Shown piece after piece: positions 24,261-34,149 of a stretch of DNA of 64,000 bases. Position numbers and translations under genes: made by a program. The notes under the pieces were generated by a model that searched no databases, was not told where the DNA came from, and worked only from the letters and a program-made list of their open reading frames with translations. The stretch comes from Jacaranda mimosifolia (lineage: Eukaryota; Streptophyta; Magnoliopsida; Lamiales; Bignoniaceae), in assembly GCA_018894105.1 (NCBI GenBank), contig CM032120.1, forward strand, positions 27,612,710-27,676,709. The letters run 5' to 3'. How positions within the stretch are numbered: the first letter of the stretch is position 1; each line of letters opens with the position of its first letter.

Positions 24261-24732
24261 TGAAGTGCAACTTTCATGACCTTTAAGTACAAATCAGAAC
24301 TTCCCATCTCACAATAGAAATCATACATATATCAAATGGGTTCAAGTGTTTCACGACTAAAAAAGGAATAAAAACCCTAAGCATGAGAAAATAGACAAGA
24401 AATAAGTGCAACACTGAAAAATCAGGGACATTTGGAGTTTCAAATGCAGAAAACATACCTTTGTTCTTCTTCGTCACTTCGTTTTGTACTTTGCTTCTTT
24501 TTGCAACTGTTTTTCCTTCCATTGTCACAGAAATATGGCAGAAATTTTGTTGTTTTTTTTTTTTTTCACTTCTTCTTCTTCTTCTTCTCACGTCAGTGGA
24601 AGAGGAACGGTTTCACGCCCTTTTCTTTTGGCGCTTGGATAAGTCGATTTCAGGCAAAAATAAAAAAAAAGAAAGCGTTCTTCTGAAGAGAGACGCATTT
24701 TTCAGGTATTTTTGTTGTTTTTTTCCAGTTGC

Positions 24733-24873
24733 AAGGGTATATAGGTCTTTCTAAAAGATATGGGGAGTGATTCCTAACTTTTGTGAAAAGTGGGGAGTTT
24801 AGTGTGTAAAAATTCAAATGGGGACTGAACACTAAAGGGAAAGTAGATTTAGGGATTTTTTTCTAATTAACTC
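24733..24873 (-). repeat. Right terminal inverted repeat of the 12.2-kb MULE
   Basis: Inverted partner of 12690-12829. The Ulp1-like gene starts about 210 bp inside it and is transcribed away from it, so this end probably served as its promoter region. Confidence 0.85.
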
Positions 24874-24882
24874 TAAAATAAA
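24874..24882. repeat. 9-bp target site duplication, right copy (TAAAATAAA)
   Basis: Exact match to 12681-12689 at the outer edge of the right terminal inverted repeat. Confidence 0.8.
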
Positions 24883-25010
24883 ATGCTAATTGTTATTGTT
24901 TGTCTAAAAAAAATACTCTATATGTAGCTCTTTAACTCACTAATTAATTCAAAGTTCAAATTAATAGAATAATAAATACCAAATTTACAAGATAATCTTA
25001 TTACAAAACT

Positions 25011-26194
25011 AAGGGTGTCGAACTTCGGTCAAGCCGAACAGCTCGATTATGATCCACTTGAAAAAAAATAAAGAGTTTGGATTTGATATTTTTGGGTTTG
25101 GGTCAAATTAAGTCAGATCCGAAATTGACCCGAAGAAAAAAAAAGAAAGATTGAATTGATTTTGGGTCAACCCACATAACTCGAAAACAACAAGCTGATA
25201 ACCTAATAACCCGATAAACTTGATCCAACACAATCCAACCCGACCCGACCCACCTAAAAATAATTGGAATAATATATACTTTATATATAGCACATAGTCT
25301 TTTTTGGTATATTTTCATTTTCCTACAATGTCTTCATTATTATTTTTTAAATCTTATAATTATTAGGTTAATTTTCTTTTCTCTTCTCTTATATATTTTT
25401 TTTCCCAACTGTTTACTATTTTCTACTTTCCTTCTATTTTATTTTATCTTTTACTCATCATAAAAATTAAATAAATATATTAAAAATATTAAAGATTATA
25501 GTAACATATAAGAAAATAAATGAATGTTGTATTTATTTTATACTCCAAAATTTTAGAATGGGATTGAGTATACCAAAACTTCTAGTTATAAAATAAAAGC
25601 TCAATATTCAAATTCAAGTCTAATTATCCAAATGGACCAAACTTCTCACCTAAAGAATAATCTATTCTCTCTCTAAACAAAAGGTTGGCCGCAACCACCA
25701 TTGTCAATCTGCCATTGCTATTGCTATAACCATCATCGTCACCCAACACCACCATCGTGCCTCTTGCCGAGTGATATGAGTTCTTCATCATTTGATGTTG
25801 ATGTTGATAGTGATTAATTGATTAATTTTAATATTAATTTGAGTACTGATTGTATGTGATTATTTATTAATATTGATCGAAAATCAAAATTAAATATTAG
25901 TTTTAATGTAAGTTTAAAACATGTACATTGGAGTTTGTAAATATAAAAAATAAAATATACAGATCGGGTTGGGTCAGGTTTATCAAGTTGAGTTGGATTT
26001 TATTGGGTTATGGGTGATCTGATTAAAAATAATATCAACCCAAACGTAACTGCATTTTTTGTGGGTTAGGTTAGAGTTAAGCCTTTTGAATTTATCATTT
26101 AGTTATATTGGATTTGGATTTGATATTTTTATATTATACCCTTTTCTTAATCCAACCTGAACTTACCCAACCCACATGAATTGACATCCCTATA
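25011..26194. mobile_element. Non-autonomous hAT-like element with perfect 8-bp target duplication
   Basis: ACAAAACT occurs at 25003-25010 and again at 26195-26202. Between the copies is a 1.18-kb element whose left end reads AAGGGTGTCGAA and whose right end, reversed, reads TATAGGGATGTCAATTCATG. Next to the ends are the GGGTTGGGT / ACCCGACCC type of words common in plant hAT-like elements that begin AGGGxTGTCAA. An 8-bp duplication is characteristic of the hAT superfamily. No transposase remains; the interior is AT-rich with a short C-rich patch (25,700-25,770). Confidence 0.85.
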
Positions 26195-26277
26195 ACAAAA
26201 CTTCATCCTTTATATATGAATCAACCTAGTTTCGCTCTTTTTTTTTTTTTTTTTAAATTATTATCTCAAATCTCTAA

Positions 26278-26747
26278 GGGCCCGTTTGGTTTCATTTTCT
26301 GAGGTTATTTTCATTTTCTAGTGAAAATGCATAGTAGAAAGTTAGTTATGAAAAACGTTTTTAAAAATGAGTTGTATTTGGATGAGGTGTTTAAAATTAT
26401 AGGTTTATATAGTTGTGAAAATGAATAGTATTTGGATGTTGAATTTTTTGTATTAAAAAGGAAGAAAGAATTTGAATTTGAATTGATGATGTGATATGTA
26501 TTTATTTGAAAAAAAATATAAAATAATATTTTTGTGGTGAATGATGGTTGATAAGTATTGGGAAGATAAAAAAGTAGATATAGGTAGTAATAGGGGTTGA
26601 AATAAGGTGAAAATGGAGAGAGAATATATAAAAAAAATGTTTTGAAAATGAAAATATTTGAGAAAATAGTGTATATAGTGATAACTTTTATTTTTCATTT
26701 TGAGAAGAAAATGAAAATGAGTGTTGAAAATGAAACCAAACGGGCCC
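26278..26747. mobile_element. MITE with perfect 22-bp TIRs and TAA target duplication (Harbinger/Tourist-like)
   Basis: The first 22 bp (26278-26299, beginning GGGCCCGTTTGG) are the exact reverse complement of the last 22 bp (26726-26747, ending CCAAACGGGCCC). TAA flanks both ends (26275-26277 and 26748-26750), which fits the 3-bp TAA/TTA duplications of PIF/Harbinger MITEs. The 470-bp interior has no coding sequence and is partly self-complementary. Confidence 0.88.
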
Positions 26748-27105
26748 TAAATAATTAACAATGAATTATTTCTCTTTTGCCCTTTTATCCCCGTGCCTTT
26801 CACTATTTTGGTTATTATATTTCAGAATTCTTCTTTTTAATATTATTTTTAAATTTAAACGGTAAATTATATAATTTTAAGAGTTCTTTCTTTTTATAGT
26901 TTGACTTTATTATTATTTGACTTTCTCAATTTTCGTAGATCAAAATAATTGTTCTTGGAATGTAAGTAGTAAATACCTGAAGAATGTAAAAATAATAAGA
27001 TTGTACGCCATATTTTAGACATTGGAACTATTTTATGAGTGACATGGGATGGTTAGACCCTCATCAATGAGTATTTGATTGATACAAATTTTCCAGTACG
27101 AAATC

Positions 27106-27501
27106 TTTTTTTTTTTTTTTTTAATATAAAACCAGAAATCCAGTGTGGCTTCAATTGCTTAAGAAAGAAATTACATGAGTTCACAATTGTTGTGCTTGCA
27201 TGATTAAGCATCCAACCATTGTTGCAAAGACTAAACAGTTTTATGTACAGATTACAAAGCAAATTTACATCAAGGGACCATTGGTCCTAAATCCTAATGT
27301 ATGGGATGCCATTTTCGTCCGTGCGAATAAGGTCTAGGATGTATGTATCCTTTGAGTGCCTCCTTTTGTGAGACTTTAGACTAGTCCTTGTTGTTACGTG
27401 CTTGATTGGCTATTTGGGTAGTAGGTCCGCAACTTGATTGCCCTCTCGGTAGGTGTGAGTGAATTTGATCTCCATTGTTGCCTTCAACTCATCAATTCTT
27501 G
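27106..27501 (-). mobile_element. 5'-truncated L1-type LINE (RNase H tail, poly(A), 13-bp target duplication)
   Basis: On the minus strand the element opens inside a reverse-transcriptase-associated RNase H domain: the frame from 27499 reads THTYREGNQVAD, the conserved His..REGN..AD block of plant LINE RNase H (RVT_3). It soon runs into a stop (LLPK*). A 3' region follows, then a poly(A) tail (the T-run 27106-27122 on the plus strand). The element is flanked by CCAGTACGAAATC (27093-27105) and CCAGTAACAAATC (27502-27514), an 11/13 match, which is the long target duplication expected from target-primed reverse transcription. Confidence 0.85.
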
Positions 27502-27514
27502 CCAGTAACAAATC

Positions 27515-29353
27515 ATTTGATTGATCCGTATTTCATTTTATCTACTATATATTTGTTATTATTATAGTTATCATAATTGCTTTATTTTTATTAAGTTTGA
27601 ATAGTTAAATTTATTCATTTTTAATTAGAATCGTTTCTCGTGCTTTTACAGCCAAATGTTAGATGATTAATTTTGTGTTTTCAATGCTAATGATATGCAT
27701 GATTACAATTTAAAACCACCAAAATAATTCAAAAATATATTTGGATATATTCTACAAATTAACAAGTATTTTCAATTATAAACAAGAGAATACTTTATAC
27801 CGATGTAATCTGTGTTAAATTTTATTGTTTAATACTTAATTAACAACCCTAATTATGAATAATTTTTTCGTGATTTTGTCTCATTGAATTTCCTTTTACT
27901 TGCAAATAATTTCGATTTATTTTGTTTTAAAATTAACTCAACAATAACACTTGAATAAAATATGCCATATGCTGAATTATCAGACATATACACTAAAAAA
28001 AATCCCTTTATTTATATGCGGATATCAATTTTTTTACAATAATATAAAAAATTAAAAAATAACTCTACTTAAAATTGTACGAATTTATCTTTATATTAGG
28101 TATTAATTAACCTTTTACATCTAACTCTTTTATTTAAAGCTAAGAAAATCGAACATTTTTAATTTAAAATTTTAGACTTTATTTAATTATTTTCATAATG
28201 ATATAAACTTTTCATACTTTGAGGTAATAATTAGCCCTTATATATATATATATATATATCTATCTATCTGATAAACATGAATTTAAAAATTCAAGGTAAT
28301 AATGAATTTTGAAAGGACAAGAAATTGAAATTAGGGCTTCATAGCTACTAGTAGCTAGATATATATATATATATATATATAGTCAAAAGTAATTATTAAC
28401 TAATATTGACGGGGATCGGAAATGACAATTACAATTGACACATATATTTATTGCTCTAAGAAAAAATTCAACTTAATTTATATAATAATGTAGATTAGCA
28501 TGACAAGAAATGGCAATTTGAATATTAACTTTTGAAAATGGGGATGAAAATTTTGGTTTATCATTATCTTTGTCTTAAAATCGCATAAAAGCTCAAATTA
28601 AATCAACATGAATCTACCAAGAAAATTAGTATTTTTACGCTGTATATAATAATTTTTTATGAAAAACTAAACATAAAATCAAATTCTAGTTTTATATTTA
28701 ATAAATTTTTTATGCATGTGAAGATGATATAGGAAATAATAATAATAGATGATCATTAACACATATAGAATCTTTCACATTACAATATTGTAATAAGAAA
28801 AAAAAATTTTACACGAGAATTATGGCAATGATTATGCCAATCAAATCAAGGGCTTCATGCAAGTTGAATTTTTTAATTAGAGAAATTATAAACATATTGT
28901 TATTATCATTATTATTTTTTTGCCATGTCACACCCATGACTAATTCTTATTCTTTGTAAAATAACAAGGGAAAAAAACCCCTCGTGGAGTCGACTCATTA
29001 CTTACATCATAGTTCATACGTAGTTGATCATTGAATTATTTGATTTGATGCAATGGAAATTACAAATTAAAGTGTGGTCACTTGGTCCAACAAAATCTAA
29101 TTTCAAATAATAAGTGAATTGAGTTTTAAATCGGATCATCTGAACAACAATGTGACTATATGTTATACTTGGATATTAAGTTTTAGTATAAAAAATAATT
29201 CCCTCAATTCAAATGATACAATTTGTACTTTATTTTTAAATATTTTTTCTTTTTTCTTCTTACTAGATTAATATCCAAATATAGTTAAAAAAGAAGAAAC
29301 AAACTAAATATAGTTAGTTGATATGATGGAGTGTTGGTTCTAAGAAAAAAGTA
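27515..29353. other. AT-rich intergenic sequence
   Basis: No gene or clear element is visible. TA-dinucleotide microsatellites lie near 28233-28260 and 28357-28381. Confidence 0.55.
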
Positions 29354-29674
29354 GAAGTATAAACGAGTCGAGATGAACCTGAATCTAGCAGGCTCTAATT
29401 TGACTTGTATATTTACTCATGAGCTTTAGCTTAGGCACGTACTTGAGCTTGATTGGTCCTAAACAATCAAGCTCGAGTTCAGCTCATTGAATAGACGAAG
29501 CTCGATAAAGCTCATTGTAGAGAAGCCAAAAAGCTTGTTGTAGAGAAGCAAAAAAATCTCGATTTGTATAGGCTCGAATTAGCTTGAAACAAAATTCATA
29601 ATTATAAACTTTTTAAATAAATTTATTATTTTTTTAAAAATAAAAATTATTATTATTATTATTATTATTATTAT

Positions 29675-30525
29675 TGATGAGGGTGTAAACTGTTTGGGAT
29701 GTATTGGGCTAAGGTCCAACCCGATCGACTAGATAGCAGGTCGATAGAGACACTTGATGATGCAACAGGGTCGAGTCCTGCAACAAATAGCAAACGTCAG
29801 GCTAGTCGAGGGGCCCTTGGCTAAGCTACTCCGATGCTCAAATCAGTATATTGTCGATTAGAATATAGAGCAACAGAATAAGGGCTTTGAGTAATAGATA
29901 GCATACCTTGTTGAAGGCTTGCTATGAGTATTTATAATCTTCCCAATGCGATTGATATGTTAATAATGCTCTTGCAGTATAGGAAGGGCCTTTGTCCTTG
30001 CTTGAGGACCTTTAAGTCTTCTCTAGCTTGTGTACAATTTCAGGTGGCGTTGCCTCCAGCTATCGAAAACAATGTAGTACATTGGAGGTGTGCACTAGCC
30101 TGGTGCAGTTGAAAAAGTGGTACTGGCTGTGGCACACGCTTTTAATGCGAAGGTTCGCTGCCTGGTAGGGCATTCAATGTGGTCGAGTGGTAGTCGCTTC
30201 GATTCAACCTCCTCGATGGAGATGAATACTTCTGCAAGACATCACTATGGACTCTGGTCGGCAAGGTGCAACTCTGTTGCATTTGAGTCTTCTCCCCGGT
30301 TGAATGCTGAATGACACATTCCCAATGGTGATCGACCATAACTTGGTCGATAGGGTGAATGCTGACACTCACTTTGATGGGTAAGGTTCAGTAGGGTTGA
30401 AACTCGATCGATAATATGGTTGGCCCACAACATGTTAGGTTTATTAGGTAATTGGGTCATCTAACACCATATTTCTGGCTTGGTCGAGTGTTATTGGGCT
30501 GGGCCTGCTGGGCCATCCCATATGA
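29675..30525 (-). mobile_element. Solo LTR of the Tat-clade retrotransposon family, reverse orientation
   Basis: Read on the minus strand, the block aligns from end to end with the LTRs at 49611 and 59896: it starts near CATATGGGATGGCCCAGCAG, contains GGCAACGCCACCTGAAAT, the TATA region TTATAAATACTC and CAACAAGGTATGCTAT, then CTGATTTGAGCATCGGAGT, and ends in CATCA. There is no internal retroelement sequence on either side, so it is a solo LTR left by recombination between two LTRs. The flanks ATTAT (29670-29674) and ATTAC (30526-30530) are a near-match 5-bp duplication. Confidence 0.85.
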
Positions 30526-30941
30526 ATTACCATAATCATTGTCGTTATTGCTACTGCATACTTATCTTTATGAATTTTATTATGTGAGCCTATATAGTAA
30601 CTATCACTACAAAAAATACTGGCTTTTGTGACTGATCACAACGATCACAAAAACCTTCATCACAAATTCAAGTTTGTGATCGCTGGACCATAGGGTCACA
30701 AATTAGTGATTGCCAGCGTGGTCACTAATTTATTGTAGAAAAAGACTACAGTGTGGGTTACTCATAGTTGGCTATGTGACCAACTACTCTACATGTTACT
30801 GATTTGTTACCGCCTTAGTGATTGCTTGGTCTCGTGAGTGGGGAGGCTAGCAGCAGTTGTCCTCTCGGCCTAGAGCCAGCTGCTGGCTCTCGGCGATGAG
30901 CATCTCGCCAGCACTATTGCCGGCGAGATGCTAATAGTGTA

Positions 30942-31006
30942 GAGAGAGAGAGAGAGCGAGAGAGAGAGAGAGAAGAAGAAGAAGAAGAAGAAGAAGAAGA
31001 AGAAGA
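30942..31006. repeat. Compound (AG)n / (AAG)n microsatellite
   Basis: A run of AGAGAG with one interruption is followed by about ten AAG triplets, inside the CACTA element. On the minus strand it makes a false serine- and phenylalanine-rich frame. Confidence 0.95.
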
Positions 31007-31558
31007 TAGAGTACCTGGCAAATGGATTGGAGGGAATTGAAATTGAAATGTAAATAGAGCTAAGGTTTAGTAATTTGGTCACTCTTGTCTTCTACAATTT
31101 TTTATTGTTTTATATTTTATTTTGATAATTTTAATTTAATTATAGTAATTAATCTTTTTAATTTTAAAATTTTTAAATTGAAATTTTAATTATTCACTTG
31201 TTTGTTATATATGACTCTAATTCATATTTTGATACTTAATATATTTACATATTTATTTTAATATAATTTTAAAAAATTAGATTTTACGATGACTATTGAA
31301 TATTGACATTTCGTTTTAGATATGTAGATATAATAATGTTAATCAATAAAAATATTCTCTATTATTAATATTTTGGGGTTTAAAATTTACAGAAGTTGTG
31401 AGATTTTAGGATTTAGAGTTTAAGTTTTTATACTTGGATAAATTTTATTAGTTTCTAAATTAATAATAGTACAAATTTACAAAATAAAATTATGAAATGA
31501 TATATTCATCTTATATCACAGGTATAGCGTATAGTTAGATATTTTAAAACATTTAAAA

Positions 31559-31962
31559 GTTGTTTGGGTGAGTTTATAAGCTTCTCAAAATATTTTATAA
31601 GATGTTTGGTAGTTTATAAGATGTCAAAAAGTGTTTCGTAGCCTCTTTAAGAACGAAGCTTATAAAGATTCTAAAATAAGATGTTAGAAACTTATAAGCT
31701 CCTTTTAAAAAAGTAAAGAGTTTTTAACTTATTTTTAATATCTTAACAGGCTCCCTGAATTTTAATCATATTAATTATAAAATTGTCATTACTAATACTT
31801 ATAAGCTCCAAGATCTTATTATCCAAAACACTTTGAGAACTTATTTTCTAAAAAAGATCTAGCATCTTGTAAGATTAAAAAATATAAGATGCAGGAGCTC
31901 CAAAAATATTTTATAAGATGTAGGAATTTATAAAACCTTTTAAATAAGTTTAGCCAAACACC
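31559..31962. mobile_element. MITE nested in the CACTA element
   Basis: The left end GTTGTTTGGGTGAGTTTATA and the right end reversed (GGTGTTTGGCTAAACTTATT) are imperfect inverted repeats. The interior is full of ATAAGATGTT and CTTATAAGCTCC words in both orientations, so a single strand could fold on itself. A fragment of the same family lies at 10078-10300. I see no convincing target duplication. Confidence 0.65.
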
Positions 31963-32587
31963 TTCTTAATGTCCATTTAGCTAGTTAATAATTTTAGTAT
32001 TTTATTTTAGAATTAAAAGTTAATTATTCTTGATTTAGTTAATTTTTTCTTCTTATTGATTGATTATGATTAATTATATTAATAAAATGACACCAATATA
32101 AATTAATTGTAAAGTAAAGCAACAACAATTTTATATTAATTTTTCAATTTTTTTTCTTAATTTAATATTATTTAATTATTATTATTACCTTCTATCGATT
32201 CTTCATAATCCTCATGGTCTAATAGAATGTAAAAGTAAATTTTTTATTGATGTAGCGGGTTCGATTCCTGCTTATTTCAAATTTTATTTAAGAATTTGTG
32301 ATGGATTTGTGATTGCTCTATCTGTGGTCACTAATCAGTGACCCATGTTAGAGAAATAGGAGGGTTTAATGACTGCTTTTGTGACCCAAAAAAATGGGTC
32401 ACTAATTTAATGACCGAGTAGTGACTGCCAAGTTTGGGGTCACTAATTACGTCACAAATTGGTCATTAATCGGTTACTATTTTTTTTTTAAATTTCATAT
32501 AAAATCGGTTACAAGTCGATCACTAATTATTGACCATAGGGAGCGGTCCCTATTTGGCTGTCACTAAAATCCTATTTTTTAGTAGTG

Positions 32588-33047
32588 CATTATATAAAAT
32601 TAAAAAAATTCATTTAGGCTTGCGAGCTTTTCAAGACGAATACTATTAGATTGGATTGGCTTACTTGACTGATAAGTTTGAGTTCCGCTTGGCTCGAGCT
32701 CGAAAAAATTGAATTAAATTCAAGTTTTCATTAAACCAAGTTCGAACCATTCGCTAATTATTTTATCTCATTTACACCCTTAAAAAAAAAGGAATGGAGA
32801 AAGTTGAAAAAAAAAAAAAGGAATGAAGAAAGTTAAAGATGTATATGTTATATGGCTAAATCCAAATGATTTTGCATAATCGAACAAGTAAATTTCTTAA
32901 TTAAGTACAACAATTGCGCAAGTTCCTCTAATTGGCCGCAACTAAGCACAATATTTTGATCACGGGACGAAGCAACAATATTATATTAAGATAATTATAA
33001 TAGCGTAACGCAGGCAATACGTAGGCCACAATAGCATGGGCCTCGTT

Positions 33048-33079
<32 letters not shown>

Positions 33080-33229
33080 TGCACGAAATAGCGTAACGTA
33101 GGCAATACCATGACTTCCTTCCTACTGTATTATACTGTATTTAGTTGTTTTCTTTGGTTAGTTGGCAGTTGAAAATGGCATATTATATTTGTAAACTGAA
33201 CTTAAGATTTACTCCATATATTAACTGTC
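32588..33229. other. Spacer between the nested repeat cluster and the second MULE
   Basis: It holds the right remnant of the split hAT-like repeat (to 32780), a 21-bp near-exact direct duplication (33000-33020 and 33088-33108) around a TA-dinucleotide run (33048-33074), and otherwise nothing recognisable. Confidence 0.6.
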
Positions 33230-33373
33230 GGGATAATTTTATTTTGGTTCCTAAAATATGTTATTAATTCATTTTTGGTCCTCATTTTTAAACATATTTC
33301 ACATTGTGTTTCCAAGGTTTCATATTTTTGTTCAATGTCGTTCTTCTGTCAAGTCAGCCGTTTAATAGTTAAC
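33230..33373 (+). repeat. Left terminal inverted repeat of the second MULE
   Basis: Inverted partner of 37685-37829; the two align over their full length with scattered substitutions. Confidence 0.88.
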
Positions 33374-34149
33374 GACTGATTCACACGCTAAGCACGTGAC
33401 TGCAAAGCTGTGTTAGAATTCCCATTCCCTTCTAAAATCGTTAGGTCCTAAGAGAAAAAGAAGCCTAACTCAAAAATCCCCAAATCAAGAGAAAAACCCT
33501 AGCTTCCAATTGAGACCCATTCCCCCGATTAAATGAGGGAATTCCCATTGATTTATGCTTATTTGCTCTCGATGCTAAACATTCTTTAAGTGTCAAGCAA
33601 AAATGAAGTTTTGCTCTTAGTGTTGTGAATGGCGTGAAGTTAAGATTCAAATCTTGAGACACCCAACTATGATGAGTTTTCTTTAAAGATTACTTTGCAA
33701 TCAGAATATATTGTTTGATTTTATGGTGAATAAGCTAGCCAAGCATTGTATGTAATACGCTTGCTTTAAGATGGGACACTGTCAATTTGCTTGCTTTAAT
33801 TGTAATGTTCTTTTCTATTAAATTATAAGTTGGAAACTATAATTACTATTAAATTATATTTATTGTTAAATTATATGTTGGAAATTTGCTTGCTTTATAT
33901 GTGATACACTTTTCTGTTCTTAATCTAGGAAATTGTCAAATTAATTTATTGTTTGTCTTGGGGGATATTCTGGAAATGATATTCTGGAAATTTGTTTTGG
34001 TGGATTATTTAGTTGATTTTTGATAGTGTGCACAGTTCTAATGGATTTAGTGATTTCATTATGTAAACCCCTTTCTTTTCTTTTTTTTTTTTTTTGGAAT
34101 TTTCATTTGTTATTCAGATTTGGTTGAGGATGGTATTTTTTTATTTACT

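Larger units (their letters stand above)
18567..24522 (-). pseudogene. Ulp1-like (C48) protease gene of the MULE, broken
   Basis: Read on the minus strand: exon 1 24522-24459 (MEGKTVAKRSK), a 2.0-kb repeat-filled intron, then exon 2 22453-21794 in phase (CDVCSRCSPQYF, then FHFAEGVEVP). Exon 3 is 21711-21568 (FPRFYRW), exon 4 21500-20877 (acidic and proline-rich linker), then a repeat-filled intron. Exon 5 ends at 19459 and holds about four copies of a QVADEP-type heptad. Exon 6 is 19387-19213, exon 7 19138-18880 (LPIFRRHHWFLVVLDS) and the last exon ends at the stop at 18567. HHW is the catalytic His region and RQQVGTVDCGVYIC holds the oxyanion Gln and catalytic Cys of a Ulp1 fold. The catalytic Asp is not obvious (IYEF stands near its place). 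Breaks are an extra base in the CCCC run 22166-22169 and a TGA at 19544-19542. The order of the last two exons' splice sites is uncertain. Confidence 0.87.
12690..24873. mobile_element. Mutator-like element (MULE) with MURA-type transposase and Ulp1-like protease genes, 12.2 kb
   Basis: The element is bounded by about 140-bp degenerate terminal inverted repeats (12690-12829 and 24733-24873) and a perfect 9-bp target duplication. It has two convergent genes, each beginning just inside a terminal repeat: a MURA-type transposase (+, 13082-17215) and a Ulp1/C48 cysteine protease gene (-, 24522-18567). Plant MULEs that carry a Ulp1-like gene are known (Kaonashi elements of Arabidopsis), and this one has that architecture. 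Both genes are disabled, so the element is dead on its own. The intact target duplication and alignable terminal repeats show that the insertion has not been rearranged. The non-coding interior is built of five tandem arrays rich in GTAC and TATAC, described separately. Confidence 0.93.
30605..32587. mobile_element. Non-autonomous CACTA (En/Spm) element, 1.98 kb
   Basis: The left end is CACTACAAAAAATACTGGC, and the right end in reverse is CACTACTAAAAAATAGGATT, the CACTA terminal signature. Subterminal repeats GTCACTAAT, GTCACAAATTAG and GTGACC occur many times in both orientations within about 200 bp of each end, which is typical of transposase binding regions in CACTA elements. The flanking triplets TAT and CAT differ by one base. 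There is no transposase; the interior holds a microsatellite, a MITE and a tRNA-promoter-like pair of boxes. Confidence 0.9.
29354..32780. mobile_element. Old hAT-like repeat split by a solo LTR and a CACTA element
   Basis: The left end (AGAAGTATAAACGAGTCGAG, from 29354) and the right end read in reverse (AAGGGTGTAAATGAG, from 32780) resemble the inverted ends of common plant repeats that begin GGGTGTAAACGAGCCGAG. GAGCTCGA/AAGCTCG words occur on both sides (29460-29590 and 32630-32720). Taking out the solo LTR and the CACTA element leaves about 590 bp of host repeat. The assignment and the exact ends are inferred; I found no clean target duplication. Confidence 0.55.

Noticed and set aside
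32250..32276. tRNA gene
   Set aside because: Only the A- and B-box-like words are present; acceptor and anticodon stems cannot be formed. Kept only as a possible SINE head.
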